NCBI RefSeq assembly: GCF_003432115.1
Contig: NZ_QWDC01000001.1
Span: 248,001-312,000, forward strand
Length of the DNA: 64,000 bases
DNA from: Mucilaginibacter conchicola
GTDB lineage: Bacteria; Bacteroidota; Bacteroidia; Sphingobacteriales; Sphingobacteriaceae
Direction of reading: 5' to 3'
Position numbers and translations under genes: made by a program. Positions 26,999-35,687 of the stretch are shown here, piece by piece (positions within the stretch are counted from its first letter, which is position 1; each line of letters starts with the position of its first letter). The notes below the pieces were generated by a model. That model ran no database searches and had not been told where the DNA came from. It saw nothing but the letters and a program-made list of their open reading frames with translations.

Positions 26999-29404
26999 AT
27001 GCTAAAGAATTACTTTAAAACCGCCTGGAGAAATTTCTGGAAACACCGCTCAACCGGCTTTATTAATATTGCCGGTTTATCTGTTGGTATGGCTGCTGCT
27101 GTGCTCATTTTTATTTGGGTACATAATGAGTTAAGCTTTGATGCAGATGAACCCGGAGCTGAAAACATCTATCGTATAACCAACCATTTGGCGATTTCCA
27201 AAAACGAAACCTGGGTATGGGAAAGCTCGCCGTACCAGATGGGGGTAGAGGCAAAAAAAGTAATGCCTGAGGTTGAGGCTGTAACCCGCGTTTTGCCATA
27301 TCATTGGTTACCAATGTACCTCAACATTAACAATGAATTTTTCGCTGAAACAAACGCGGCATTTGTAGATGAATCGTGGTTCGACGTATTTAAAGGCAGG
27401 TTCGTGAGCGGTAACGCCATCGCCTTTAATAAAAACCCATTTAGTATCATCTTGTCGGAGACTAAGGCTAAAAAATACTTCGCCAATCAGGATCCTATCG
27501 GTAAAACCATCCGTATCGATTCGGCAGATTACCAGGTGCAGGCAGTGGTTAAGGATGCTCCGGCAAATTCAAGCTTCAGGTTTGATGTATTTGTCCCTAT
27601 TGCCGCACGGCAGTCAGATCCGCAAGAAAAAAAGAACGATTCCGGGTGGGGTAATTTTTCATATATAACTTTTATTAAACTTAAACCAGGCACTAATATC
27701 AAGCATGCCGCTGCTAACCTTAAAAGCATCATCAAACCGCATCGCGATAAAGAAGATAACCTTAGCGTTAGTTTAAGAAACCTAACCACACTGCACTTTG
27801 AGAACGACCTGCAAAACTCAGGCCTTATACATGGCGATAAGAAGGTGGTTTACATATTTGTGGTTTTAGGAATTTTACTATTGGTTATTGCATGTATTAA
27901 TTATGTGAACCTTACCACCGCGCGTGCAAGCTTACGTGCCAAAGAGGTAAGTATTAAAAAGATAGTGGGGGCGGGCCGCAAGCATCTGTTTAACCAGTTT
28001 GTGGCAGAGTCTGCAGTGGTAAGCATATTGGCCCTGGTACTTACAGTGATCCTTATCAGTGTTGCACTACCATCATTCAATAGCTTTACCGATCGTAATT
28101 TCTCGTTAACAACCGGCTCTGTTTATCTATGGGCCATTATGATAGGTACATTGCTGGTAACCATTGTGCTTAACAGTATTTATCCGGCGTTGCTACTGTC
28201 ATCGTTTAAACCGCTTAGCGTTTTCCGAGGCGGCAGTGTGCTGAAAATGAAAGATACATCACTGCGCAAGGGTTTGGTAGTGTTACAGTTTACATTCTCT
28301 ATCTTCCTTATTATTGGCGTTATCACCATTTATCGTCAGTTGACATTTGTGCAGTCGCAAAACCCTGGTTATGACCGCTCGCAGGTAATGTCGTTTAATA
28401 TTTCCTGGAAACTTTTGAGGGGTTTAAAAGATGAGCAGCAAGCGGCTATTAAATCGGCTTTAAAACAAAGTTTGTTGCAGCAATCATCTGTTGAAGCTGT
28501 TTCACTTGTCGGTTTAGGTTCTATACAGGCTAATGATAGCTATTCATCGGGCACTGCTGATTGGGATGGCAGGCCCAAAGACTTTAACCCAAGCATATCT
28601 TTTTTTAATGTAGATGGCGATTATGCTAAACTTGTAAAGCTGAATTTTATTACCGGCAGGTGGTTTTTGCCGGGCAAAGCAGATAAGCATAATGTGATTT
28701 TAAACGAAACAGCTGCACGCCAGTTTAATCTTCATAAACCTTATGTTGGACAGCGTTTTCTTGCCCAGGGCGAAACCGGCGTTGTGATAGGCGTAGTAAA
28801 AGATTTTAGTTTCCAATCTATGCACAACAAGATCTCTCCGGCGATATTTAAATTAGAAGAATTTTGGAGCTACAATTACCTTGTTAAAGTTGCACCGCAT
28901 AAACAAGCAGACGCCATTAACCGTATCGAAAAACTGTGGAAACAAACCTTCCCGGGCCAGCCATTCAATTACCAATTTTTGGATGAGGAATTCAATAAGA
29001 TCTATCGCGAGGATGCCAAAGCATCAACCTTAATGTCGGGCTTTGCCATGGTGGCGGTTGTTATTTCCTGTTTGGGTTTGTTCGGTCTGGCAGCTTTCAC
29101 CGCCGAGCGCCGCGGAAAGGAGATAGGCATACGCAAAGTATTGGGTGCATCGGTATCAGGTCTGGTATCGTTATTATCAATTGAGTTTATCGTATTGGTT
29201 TTAGTTGCGCTGGTTATTGCCGCGCCACTGGCTTACTGGCTCATGAATTTGTGGTTGCAGAACTTTGCCTATCGTATATCAATACAATGGTGGGTATTTG
29301 TAGCTGCGGGCTTAATAGCTGTATTGATAGCCTTTGTAACCGTAGGCTTGCAAACAGTTAAAGCAGCGATAGCCAATCCGGTGAAGAGTCTTCGTTCAGA
29401 ATAG
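26999..29404 (+). CDS. MacB/FtsX-type ABC permease P5 (subgroup III)
   Basis: An 801-residue permease, sister of P3. The first coupling motif is LRAKEVSIKKIVGAGRKHLF, with K-K where other copies have R-K; the second, GKEIGIRKVLGASVSGLV, is standard. The first periplasmic domain is Trp-rich at its start (ETWVWESSPYQM). The second periplasmic domain has TADWDGRPKDFNP, the W-D-G-R version of the shared motif. It is the last gene of unit A as judged by the new promoter-like element that follows. The downstream spacer folds into a 15-bp perfect hairpin, which could end the transcript. It ends AIANPVKSLRSE. Confidence 0.92.
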   Translation: MLKNYFKTAWRNFWKHRSTGFINIAGLSVGMAAAVLIFIWVHNELSFDADEPGAENIYRITNHLAISKNETWVWESSPYQMGVEAKKVMPEVEAVTRVLPYHWLPMYLNINNEFFAETNAAFVDESWFDVFKGRFVSGNAIAFNKNPFSIILSETKAKKYFANQDPIGKTIRIDSADYQVQAVVKDAPANSSFRFDVFVPIAARQSDPQEKKNDSGWGNFSYITFIKLKPGTNIKHAAANLKSIIKPHRDKEDNLSVSLRNLTTLHFENDLQNSGLIHGDKKVVYIFVVLGILLLVIACINYVNLTTARASLRAKEVSIKKIVGAGRKHLFNQFVAESAVVSILALVLTVILISVALPSFNSFTDRNFSLTTGSVYLWAIMIGTLLVTIVLNSIYPALLLSSFKPLSVFRGGSVLKMKDTSLRKGLVVLQFTFSIFLIIGVITIYRQLTFVQSQNPGYDRSQVMSFNISWKLLRGLKDEQQAAIKSALKQSLLQQSSVEAVSLVGLGSIQANDSYSSGTADWDGRPKDFNPSISFFNVDGDYAKLVKLNFITGRWFLPGKADKHNVILNETAARQFNLHKPYVGQRFLAQGETGVVIGVVKDFSFQSMHNKISPAIFKLEEFWSYNYLVKVAPHKQADAINRIEKLWKQTFPGQPFNYQFLDEEFNKIYREDAKASTLMSGFAMVAVVISCLGLFGLAAFTAERRGKEIGIRKVLGASVSGLVSLLSIEFIVLVLVALVIAAPLAYWLMNLWLQNFAYRISIQWWVFVAAGLIAVLIAFVTVGLQTVKAAIANPVKSLRSE

Positions 29405-29492
29405 AGATCAGAGATTAGTTAATTAGAGATTAGGTAAGAGCAAACTCTAAAAAGCAACTAATCTCTGATCACAAATCTCTAATCACTAATCC
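29404..29492 (+). repeat. R2 mosaic hairpin after P5
   Basis: GATCAGAGATTAGTT at 29406-29420 pairs perfectly (15 bp) with AACTAATCTCTGATC at 29456-29470; further AGAGATTAG and CTCTAATCA words lie inside and outside. It ends 4 bases before motif B and may end unit A. Confidence 0.7.
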
Positions 29493-29495
29493 CAC

Positions 29496-29602
29496 TGTAT
29501 CAAAACCGAACACATACTGTTACACTTACGAACGTATGCTTAATTGATTTATTTATATAAATAATTGATAATTAGATTTTTATATAAGTGGCATTTATTT
29601 TA
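29496..29602 (+). promoter_or_regulatory. Enhancer-like motif and sigma54-like promoter B (P6-P8)
   Basis: TGTATC at 29496 starts the 25-bp motif, which includes AACCGAACA and CTGTTACA; a second CGAAC word follows 22 bases after the first. TGGCAT lies at 29589, 93 bases from the motif start, with TTTT at the conserved offset. The P6 ATG at 29628 is 39 bases beyond TGGCAT. The -12 GC of classical sigma54 promoters is not kept (TTAGG). Confidence 0.7.
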
Positions 29603-29627
29603 GGTTTACAATACAAACTACACTGCC

Positions 29628-32033
29628 ATGATAAAAAGTTATCTTAAAATAGCCTGGAGAAACCTGTTGAAACACAGGGCATTCTCGTTTATCAACATCA
29701 TTGGGTTGGCATTGGGCATCACGGCTTTCGGCTTGATAGCGCTTTATGTTACCGATGAATGGAGCTACGATAAATACAACACCAAAGCCGATCGTATCTT
29801 CCGCGTGGTACAACACGGGCAATGGCAGGGTGGTAAATTCGATATAGCAGTTACCTCGCCGCCATACGCGCCAACGTTAAAATCAGAGTTTCCGCAGGTT
29901 GCTGATGCCTGTCGCATCGATGCAGAGGGTGGAAGCAAAATAGTGTACGGTAATAAATCACTTGAAGAGGGCAACATGCTATTTACTGATAACAGTATCT
30001 TCAATATCTTCACCTATCAATTTTTACAGGGCGATGCTGCCGATGCGCTTGCCAAACCCAATTCTATAGTATTAACAGAAACCCTTGCCAAAAAAATTTT
30101 TGGCGATGATATCTCATCAGTCGTAGGTAAAACATTGCAACTGGGCGATAACCCTACACAAGTAACCGGCGTAATTGCTGATGTACCGGTAAATTCTCAT
30201 TTCAGTTTCAAAGCCCTGCGCTCGTTCCCGACCGACTATTTTACAGGATACAATAACAACTGGGGTAATTCAAATATGTACACCTATCTGCTTCTAAAAA
30301 ATGCTGCAGATAGCAAACAAATAGAAGCATCGGGTGAGTCGTTCTTCAATAAACACATCAAAAATGACCTTGGGGCAATGAAGTTTACTTTAGAGCTTCA
30401 GCCATTAAAAGATATTCACCTGCGCTCGAACTTAAGCTACGAGTTAGGTACAAACGGTAACATCACTTACGTGTATGTGTTCAGTATTACCGCTATCCTA
30501 ATACTGGTTATCGCCATCATCAACTATGTTAACCTTACCACAGCGCGTTCATCGGTAAGGATAAAGGAGATCGGCGTACGTAAAGTGATAGGTTCAGACA
30601 GGGGCCAATTAGTTACGATGTTCTTTGCCGAGTGCGTATTGCTTACAGTGATCTCTACTATTATCGCCGCAGTACTCATACAATTGATACTTCCGTACTT
30701 TAACCAGTTATCGGGCAAAACACTTACGCTGTTCCAATTTGGTAAGTACCAAACCATTGGTTTGTTCATTGGCTTCTCGATAGTTACGGGGGTGCTAAGT
30801 GGTATTTATCCTGCACTATTCTTGTCAGGCTTTAAAACCATCCCTGCCATGAAAGGGCAAATGGGTAACCAATTGGCGACTATTTTCTTCCGCAAATCGC
30901 TGGTGGTATTCCAGTTCGTGGTGACTATTGTGCTGATCGTTGGCTCATGCATCATCTATCAGCAACTAAATTATTTCCAAAGTAAAGATCTTGGCTTCAA
31001 TAAAGCCCAAACCTTAACCTTCCACATCAACAACCACGACGTTCGGGGCCGTGTGGATGCGCTGAAACAAGCATTGCTGCAGAACCCGCATATTGAAGCG
31101 GTAGGCGTGGCCGGCAACCCAATTGGCAACAATAACATAGGTGGTGGCGATTTTAACCTTGGCCCCGATGGAAAACCAACTGCAGACTCTAAAATTGTAC
31201 AAAACCTACAGATAGATGAGGATTTTGTCCCTGCTCTACAGATCCGTATGGCAGCAGGCCGTAATTTCTCAAAAGCTGTTACCAGCGATGTTAATGATGC
31301 CATCATCGTAAACGAAACACTGGTAAAAGAATTAGGTTGGAAAGAAGCAGTAGGCCGTGTAGTGCGCACCGGGGTTGACGAAAAAGGTAAAGTTTTATCG
31401 CGCACCATTGTAGGTGTGGTTAAGGACTTTAATACCTACTCGCTTCAGCATAAAATTGCACCTATGGTGATGGAACTGACTGTAGAGGCTAAAGACAAAG
31501 ACAACTTGTATATCCGCATAGGTAAAGGCGATGTAAAAGAGTCGTTAAGTTATATTAACAAAGTATATGCTGATTTCGATATCGAGAACAAACCCGAGTT
31601 TCATTTCCTTGATCAAAACTTTGCTGCCCAATATCAAACAGAACAAAAGCAGGGAACCATCTTATTAATATTTACCATTCTGGCAATCAGCATTGCATGC
31701 TTAGGCCTGTTTGGGTTGGTTACATTTACCGCAAGCCAGCGCGTGAAAGAGATCGGCATCCGCAAGGTTTTGGGCGCCAGTGTAAGCAACATTGTTAGTT
31801 TGCTATCTGCCGATCTGATGCGTCTGGTCGGTATCGCCATCATCATATCCATCCCTATTGCATGGTTTGCCATGGATAAATGGCTGCAGGATTTTGCTTA
31901 TAAAATAAACATCCAATGGTGGGTGTTCTTGTTGGCCGGTGTTGTGGCATCAGTTATTGCTTTGGTGACCGTAAGCACACAATCTATCCGTGCGGCGCTC
32001 GCCAACCCGGCAAAGAGTTTAAAGAGTGAGTAA
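29628..32033 (+). CDS. MacB/FtsX-type ABC permease P6
   Basis: An 801-residue permease, first gene of unit B. The first FtsX block reads AIINYVNLTTARSSVRIKEIGVRKVIGS, where isoleucine replaces the usual alanine after arginine (R-I-K for R-A-K). The first periplasmic domain ends with PLKDIHLRSNLSYELGTNGNITYVYVF, which places it near the P1/P9/P10 side of the family. The second periplasmic domain has an NLGPDGKP word where subgroups II and III have W-D-G-K. The C-terminal block VKEIGIRKVLGASVSNIVSLL is intact, and the protein ends ALANPAKSLKSE. It has its own upstream activator-like element, so it may be switched on independently of unit A. The substrate is unknown. Confidence 0.92.
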   Translation: MIKSYLKIAWRNLLKHRAFSFINIIGLALGITAFGLIALYVTDEWSYDKYNTKADRIFRVVQHGQWQGGKFDIAVTSPPYAPTLKSEFPQVADACRIDAEGGSKIVYGNKSLEEGNMLFTDNSIFNIFTYQFLQGDAADALAKPNSIVLTETLAKKIFGDDISSVVGKTLQLGDNPTQVTGVIADVPVNSHFSFKALRSFPTDYFTGYNNNWGNSNMYTYLLLKNAADSKQIEASGESFFNKHIKNDLGAMKFTLELQPLKDIHLRSNLSYELGTNGNITYVYVFSITAILILVIAIINYVNLTTARSSVRIKEIGVRKVIGSDRGQLVTMFFAECVLLTVISTIIAAVLIQLILPYFNQLSGKTLTLFQFGKYQTIGLFIGFSIVTGVLSGIYPALFLSGFKTIPAMKGQMGNQLATIFFRKSLVVFQFVVTIVLIVGSCIIYQQLNYFQSKDLGFNKAQTLTFHINNHDVRGRVDALKQALLQNPHIEAVGVAGNPIGNNNIGGGDFNLGPDGKPTADSKIVQNLQIDEDFVPALQIRMAAGRNFSKAVTSDVNDAIIVNETLVKELGWKEAVGRVVRTGVDEKGKVLSRTIVGVVKDFNTYSLQHKIAPMVMELTVEAKDKDNLYIRIGKGDVKESLSYINKVYADFDIENKPEFHFLDQNFAAQYQTEQKQGTILLIFTILAISIACLGLFGLVTFTASQRVKEIGIRKVLGASVSNIVSLLSADLMRLVGIAIIISIPIAWFAMDKWLQDFAYKINIQWWVFLLAGVVASVIALVTVSTQSIRAALANPAKSLKSE

Positions 32034-32135
32034 GTTTAGTGATCAGTTAATTAGAGATTGGAGATCAGACCTTATCTCAATTAGCGTTTAAAATCTACGA
32101 TTTAGAGTTTAGTTTTTAGGATTTCAATAATTAGA
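32034..32135 (+). repeat. R2 mosaic repeat between P6 and P7
   Basis: Contains GTGATCAGTTAATTAGAGATTGGAGATCAG in parts (AGTGATCAG, TTAGAGATTGGAGATCAG), then GATTTAGAGTTTAGTTTTTAG and a reversed TCTCAATTAG. Same word set as the other R2 spacers; no promoter-like motif seen. Confidence 0.6.
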
Positions 32136-32159
32136 ATTAAAATTTTTACCCCCTATACC

Positions 32160-34553
32160 ATGTTCAAGAACTATCTGAAAATTGCACTTCGTGGCCTTTG
32201 GAGAAACAAGGGTTTTACCTTTATTAATCTGTTTGGCCTCACCATTGGCCTTTGCAGTTGCTTGCTAATAGGCGTGTACATTGTGCACGAACTAAACTAC
32301 GACAACATGCAAACCAAGGGCAACCGCATTGTGCGTATGATAATGGAGTACAAGTTTGGTGATAAAGGCGAAGCTAAAAAAGGCAACTATACCAGCGTAA
32401 AAGTTGCACCTACTTTCCAGCGTAATTTCCCCGAGGTAGAAAGCACTGTCCGCATGACCAATGCTTCTTTGATCGTGAATTATAACGACAAACTGCTTAA
32501 CGAGAAATCGTTCATGTTTGCCGATTCATCGTTCTTCAAAATCTTTTCTTTCGATCTGATAAAAGGCGATAAAAAAACTGCATTAAATCAAAGTCATAAA
32601 GTTATTGTAACTGCATCTACCGCTAAAAGATACTTTGGTAATGATGCCCCTATAGGCAAAGCACTTAAAGTAGGTAACGACAGTATCCCTTACCAGGTGA
32701 GTGGCGTAATGGCCGATTGCCCGTCAAACTCGCAGATAAAATTTGATTTCCTGGCATCGTTTTCTTCCTTAAACCTCACCAAATGGGAAAACAGTTACTG
32801 GAATGCCAATTACACAACTTTCTTATTACTTAAAGATGAACGTTCTATTGCTACTCTTGAAGCCAAAATAAAGCCATTTATGGATAAAGAAATGGCAGGC
32901 GAGGGGGCAAGTATCAATTTTAGCCTGGAACCATTTAAAAGTATCCACCTACACTCGCCGTTTGATGGTTTTGAGCCAAATAACAACATTAAATATATTT
33001 ATGTATTAGAAGCCATCGCGCTTTTGATACTGGTTATCGGCTGCTTTACTTACGTTAATTTGAACACCGCCCGTTCAATGGAACGTGCTAAAGAAGTAGG
33101 AGTGCGCAAAGTTATAGGTGCCGGTAAGAACCAATTGTTCTGGCAGTTTATCGGCGAGTCGGTTATTATCTGCGTAATTGCGGTAATTATCAGTTTCTGC
33201 GCCGCAATCGCTCTACTACCGGCCTTCAATAACCTTACCGATAGGCAACTTCCTGTTGAGGCGTTCTTTACTACGCCATTTATTGTTGGTACCATAGCAG
33301 TAGTGTTTGCGGTAAGCTTCTTTGCCGGGCTATATCCTGCTTTAGTACTTACTAATTTCCAGCCGGTTAAAGTGCTAAAGGGGGCATTTAAAAATACCAC
33401 ATCAGGCCAGTTTACACGCAAGGCTTTGATCGTGTTTCAATTTTCGGTATCGGTGATACTGATCGCCTCTACAGTCATCATCCAAAAACAATTAGCTTAT
33501 ATCCGTAACAAAAATTTAGGTTACGAGCGCGAGCGTGTTGTGGTATTGCCTTTCGAAAACCGTATGGATGAAAAATTAAGTGTGATACGAAATGAATTTA
33601 AGGCGGATAGGAACGTATTGAATGTATCACGCTGCGTAAATTCTCCGGTTAATATTGTGGGTGGTTACAGCATGCGGAATGATGTGATGCCAGAGAGCCA
33701 GCAGATAGCTGTTACCGCTAATCCTATTGATGAAGAATATGTTAAAGCAACAGGCCTGCATATTGTAGCCGGAACCGATCTTACCCAACAGGATGTTAAA
33801 GACGTAACAAACGAAGATCGCAGTAAGAACATCTATCATTTTGTTATTAACGAAGCCGCAGCAAGAGAACTGGGCTGGACACCGGAGCAAGCCGTTGGCA
33901 AAAAAATGTACCTGGATTCGCAACGCCCCGGCTACGTGAAGGCCGTAGTGCGCGACTTTAATTTTGAATCATTACACAGCACCATCAAACCCGTAGTATT
34001 ATTCCCCGAAGGATGGGGCAACCGGATTCTGGTTAAAATAAGCGGACAAGACATCCCTCAAACCATTGCACATTTACAAGCTACATGGAAAGAGCTGGTT
34101 CCTTTCCGCCCGTTCGAGTATCGCTTTATGGATGACGATTTTAACAAGCTTTACAAATCAGAGTTACGCCTGGGCAGTGCACTTAATGTGTTTGCCGGTA
34201 TTGCCATTGCTTTAGCCTGCATGGGCTTATTCGGGTTATCGGCATATATGGCTAAACAACGTATAAAAGAAATAGGCATACGCAAAGTACTGGGTGCAAG
34301 TATCACCAACATCACGGCAACGCTGTCGGTATCATTTATCAAACTGGTGTTGGTTTCTATCGTTATTTCGTTGCCAATTGCATGGTATGCAACCGGACTT
34401 TGGCTGCAAGGATTTGCTTACAGGGCAAATGTTAACGTATTTACATTTATACTATCAGGGGCATCGGTGGTGCTTATCGCCATCATAACCGTTAGCTTTC
34501 AATCAATTAAGGCAGCATTGGTAAACCCGGTTAAAAGCTTAAAGAACGAATAA
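32160..34553 (+). CDS. MacB/FtsX-type ABC permease P7
   Basis: A 797-residue permease without a close sister in the window. The helix before the first coupling motif is unusual: VIGCFTYVNLNTARSMERAKEVGVRKVIGAG, with C-F-T-Y in place of C-V-N-F. The stretch before that helix is PFKSIHLHSPFDGFEPNNN. The second periplasmic domain is long and lacks the W-D-G-K motif; it contains VNSPVNIVGGYSMRNDVMPES instead. The C-terminal block ACMGLFGLSAYMAKQRIKEIGIRKVLGAS is intact. It ends ALVNPVKSLKNE. The DUF4097 gene starts 72 bases later and is presumably read from the same transcript. Confidence 0.92.
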   Translation: MFKNYLKIALRGLWRNKGFTFINLFGLTIGLCSCLLIGVYIVHELNYDNMQTKGNRIVRMIMEYKFGDKGEAKKGNYTSVKVAPTFQRNFPEVESTVRMTNASLIVNYNDKLLNEKSFMFADSSFFKIFSFDLIKGDKKTALNQSHKVIVTASTAKRYFGNDAPIGKALKVGNDSIPYQVSGVMADCPSNSQIKFDFLASFSSLNLTKWENSYWNANYTTFLLLKDERSIATLEAKIKPFMDKEMAGEGASINFSLEPFKSIHLHSPFDGFEPNNNIKYIYVLEAIALLILVIGCFTYVNLNTARSMERAKEVGVRKVIGAGKNQLFWQFIGESVIICVIAVIISFCAAIALLPAFNNLTDRQLPVEAFFTTPFIVGTIAVVFAVSFFAGLYPALVLTNFQPVKVLKGAFKNTTSGQFTRKALIVFQFSVSVILIASTVIIQKQLAYIRNKNLGYERERVVVLPFENRMDEKLSVIRNEFKADRNVLNVSRCVNSPVNIVGGYSMRNDVMPESQQIAVTANPIDEEYVKATGLHIVAGTDLTQQDVKDVTNEDRSKNIYHFVINEAAARELGWTPEQAVGKKMYLDSQRPGYVKAVVRDFNFESLHSTIKPVVLFPEGWGNRILVKISGQDIPQTIAHLQATWKELVPFRPFEYRFMDDDFNKLYKSELRLGSALNVFAGIAIALACMGLFGLSAYMAKQRIKEIGIRKVLGASITNITATLSVSFIKLVLVSIVISLPIAWYATGLWLQGFAYRANVNVFTFILSGASVVLIAIITVSFQSIKAALVNPVKSLKNE

Positions 34554-34625
34554 TTAAAAAAGACCTTTTTGCATGCAACTTATTTGTGGCAGCTGCAGTC
34601 TTATAAAAGAAACTTAAACACAATT

Positions 34626-35654
34626 ATGAAAAAGCATTTACTCCTTTTCCTGTTGGCATCCGGCACATTGGCGGCATCAGCCCAAACCGACAAAACCCCA
34701 TACTATACCCGTTCATTAACCAATGATGGTATTAAAAACGTTGTGCTAAGCACCAGCGGTGGCAGTATCCTGGTAACCGGCGCAGGCCAGCAACAACCGC
34801 ATATTGATGTATTTGTTGTAGGCAACAACCACGAGGATCTGACCAAAGACGAGATCAAAAAACGTTTGGAAGAAGATTATATCCTTGATATCGATATCCA
34901 GAACGGCCAGTTAAAAGCAACAGCAAAAAACCGCCGTAATAACATGAACTGGAGAAGATCATTAAGTATTGGTTTTAAGGTTTATGTTAATGCTCAAACC
35001 TCAACCAACTTAAACACCAGCGGCGGTAGTATCCGTATCGAAAACCTTAACGGCAACCAGAATTTTGAGACAAGTGGTGGCAGCTTAAACGTAGCCAACG
35101 TTACCGGTAATATTAAAGGCGAAACCAGTGGTGGCAGCATCACCGTTACCAACAGCCGTAACACCATTGATCTGGAGACCAGCGGCGGCAGCATTACAGC
35201 AAGCAACTGTAGCGGTAAAATTAAACTGGAAACCAGCGGCGGCCCATTAAATCTTTCTGATCTGAAAGGTACCATAAATGCTGAAACAAGCGGCGGCGGC
35301 ATTAGAGGTAAGAATATTGATGGCGAACTCATCACCAGCACATCAGGCGGTAGTATTGGCCTTACAGGTATTTCAGGCAGTTTAAATGCATCAACCAGTG
35401 GTGGTGGTATTGATGTACAGATGGTTAAACTGGGCAAATATATTAAGTTAGAAACCAGTGCCGGTCATGTATCTCTTAACGTACCAAAACAATCGACCAT
35501 GAATGTAAGCCTGCATGGCAGCCGTGTTAACCTGGATGTTGCCGGCGATTTTCAGGGCAGCAAAGAGAAAGAAGATGTTGTAGGTAAAGTTAACGGCGGC
35601 GGTGTTACGGTTGAGGTACACGGCGATAGCGGCGTAACTGTATCTTCAAGATAA
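34626..35654 (+). CDS. DUF4097 repeat beta-helix exported protein
   Basis: I start at the ATG at 34626, which gives a good signal peptide (MKKHLLLFLLASGTLAASAQ); the upstream in-frame TTG at 34569 would spoil it. The 342-residue protein is dominated by about nine repeats with the word TSGGS/TSGGG/TSGGP spaced about 18-20 residues apart (from about residue 125 to 275), each beginning with a polar strand such as NFE, DLE or KLE. This is the pattern of a DUF4097/DUF2807-like right-handed beta-helix. Before it is a Lys/Asp-rich region, and after it a strand-rich tail. The protein is expected in the periplasm or at the cell surface. It is the only non-permease gene inside the array, lying 72 bases after P7 and 33 bases before P8, which suggests a working link to the permeases. 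The link itself is inference. Confidence 0.88.
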   Translation: MKKHLLLFLLASGTLAASAQTDKTPYYTRSLTNDGIKNVVLSTSGGSILVTGAGQQQPHIDVFVVGNNHEDLTKDEIKKRLEEDYILDIDIQNGQLKATAKNRRNNMNWRRSLSIGFKVYVNAQTSTNLNTSGGSIRIENLNGNQNFETSGGSLNVANVTGNIKGETSGGSITVTNSRNTIDLETSGGSITASNCSGKIKLETSGGPLNLSDLKGTINAETSGGGIRGKNIDGELITSTSGGSIGLTGISGSLNASTSGGGIDVQMVKLGKYIKLETSAGHVSLNVPKQSTMNVSLHGSRVNLDVAGDFQGSKEKEDVVGKVNGGGVTVEVHGDSGVTVSSR

Positions 35655-35687
35655 TCTTTTAAGACCTTTATTTATATCACAAGAAAT

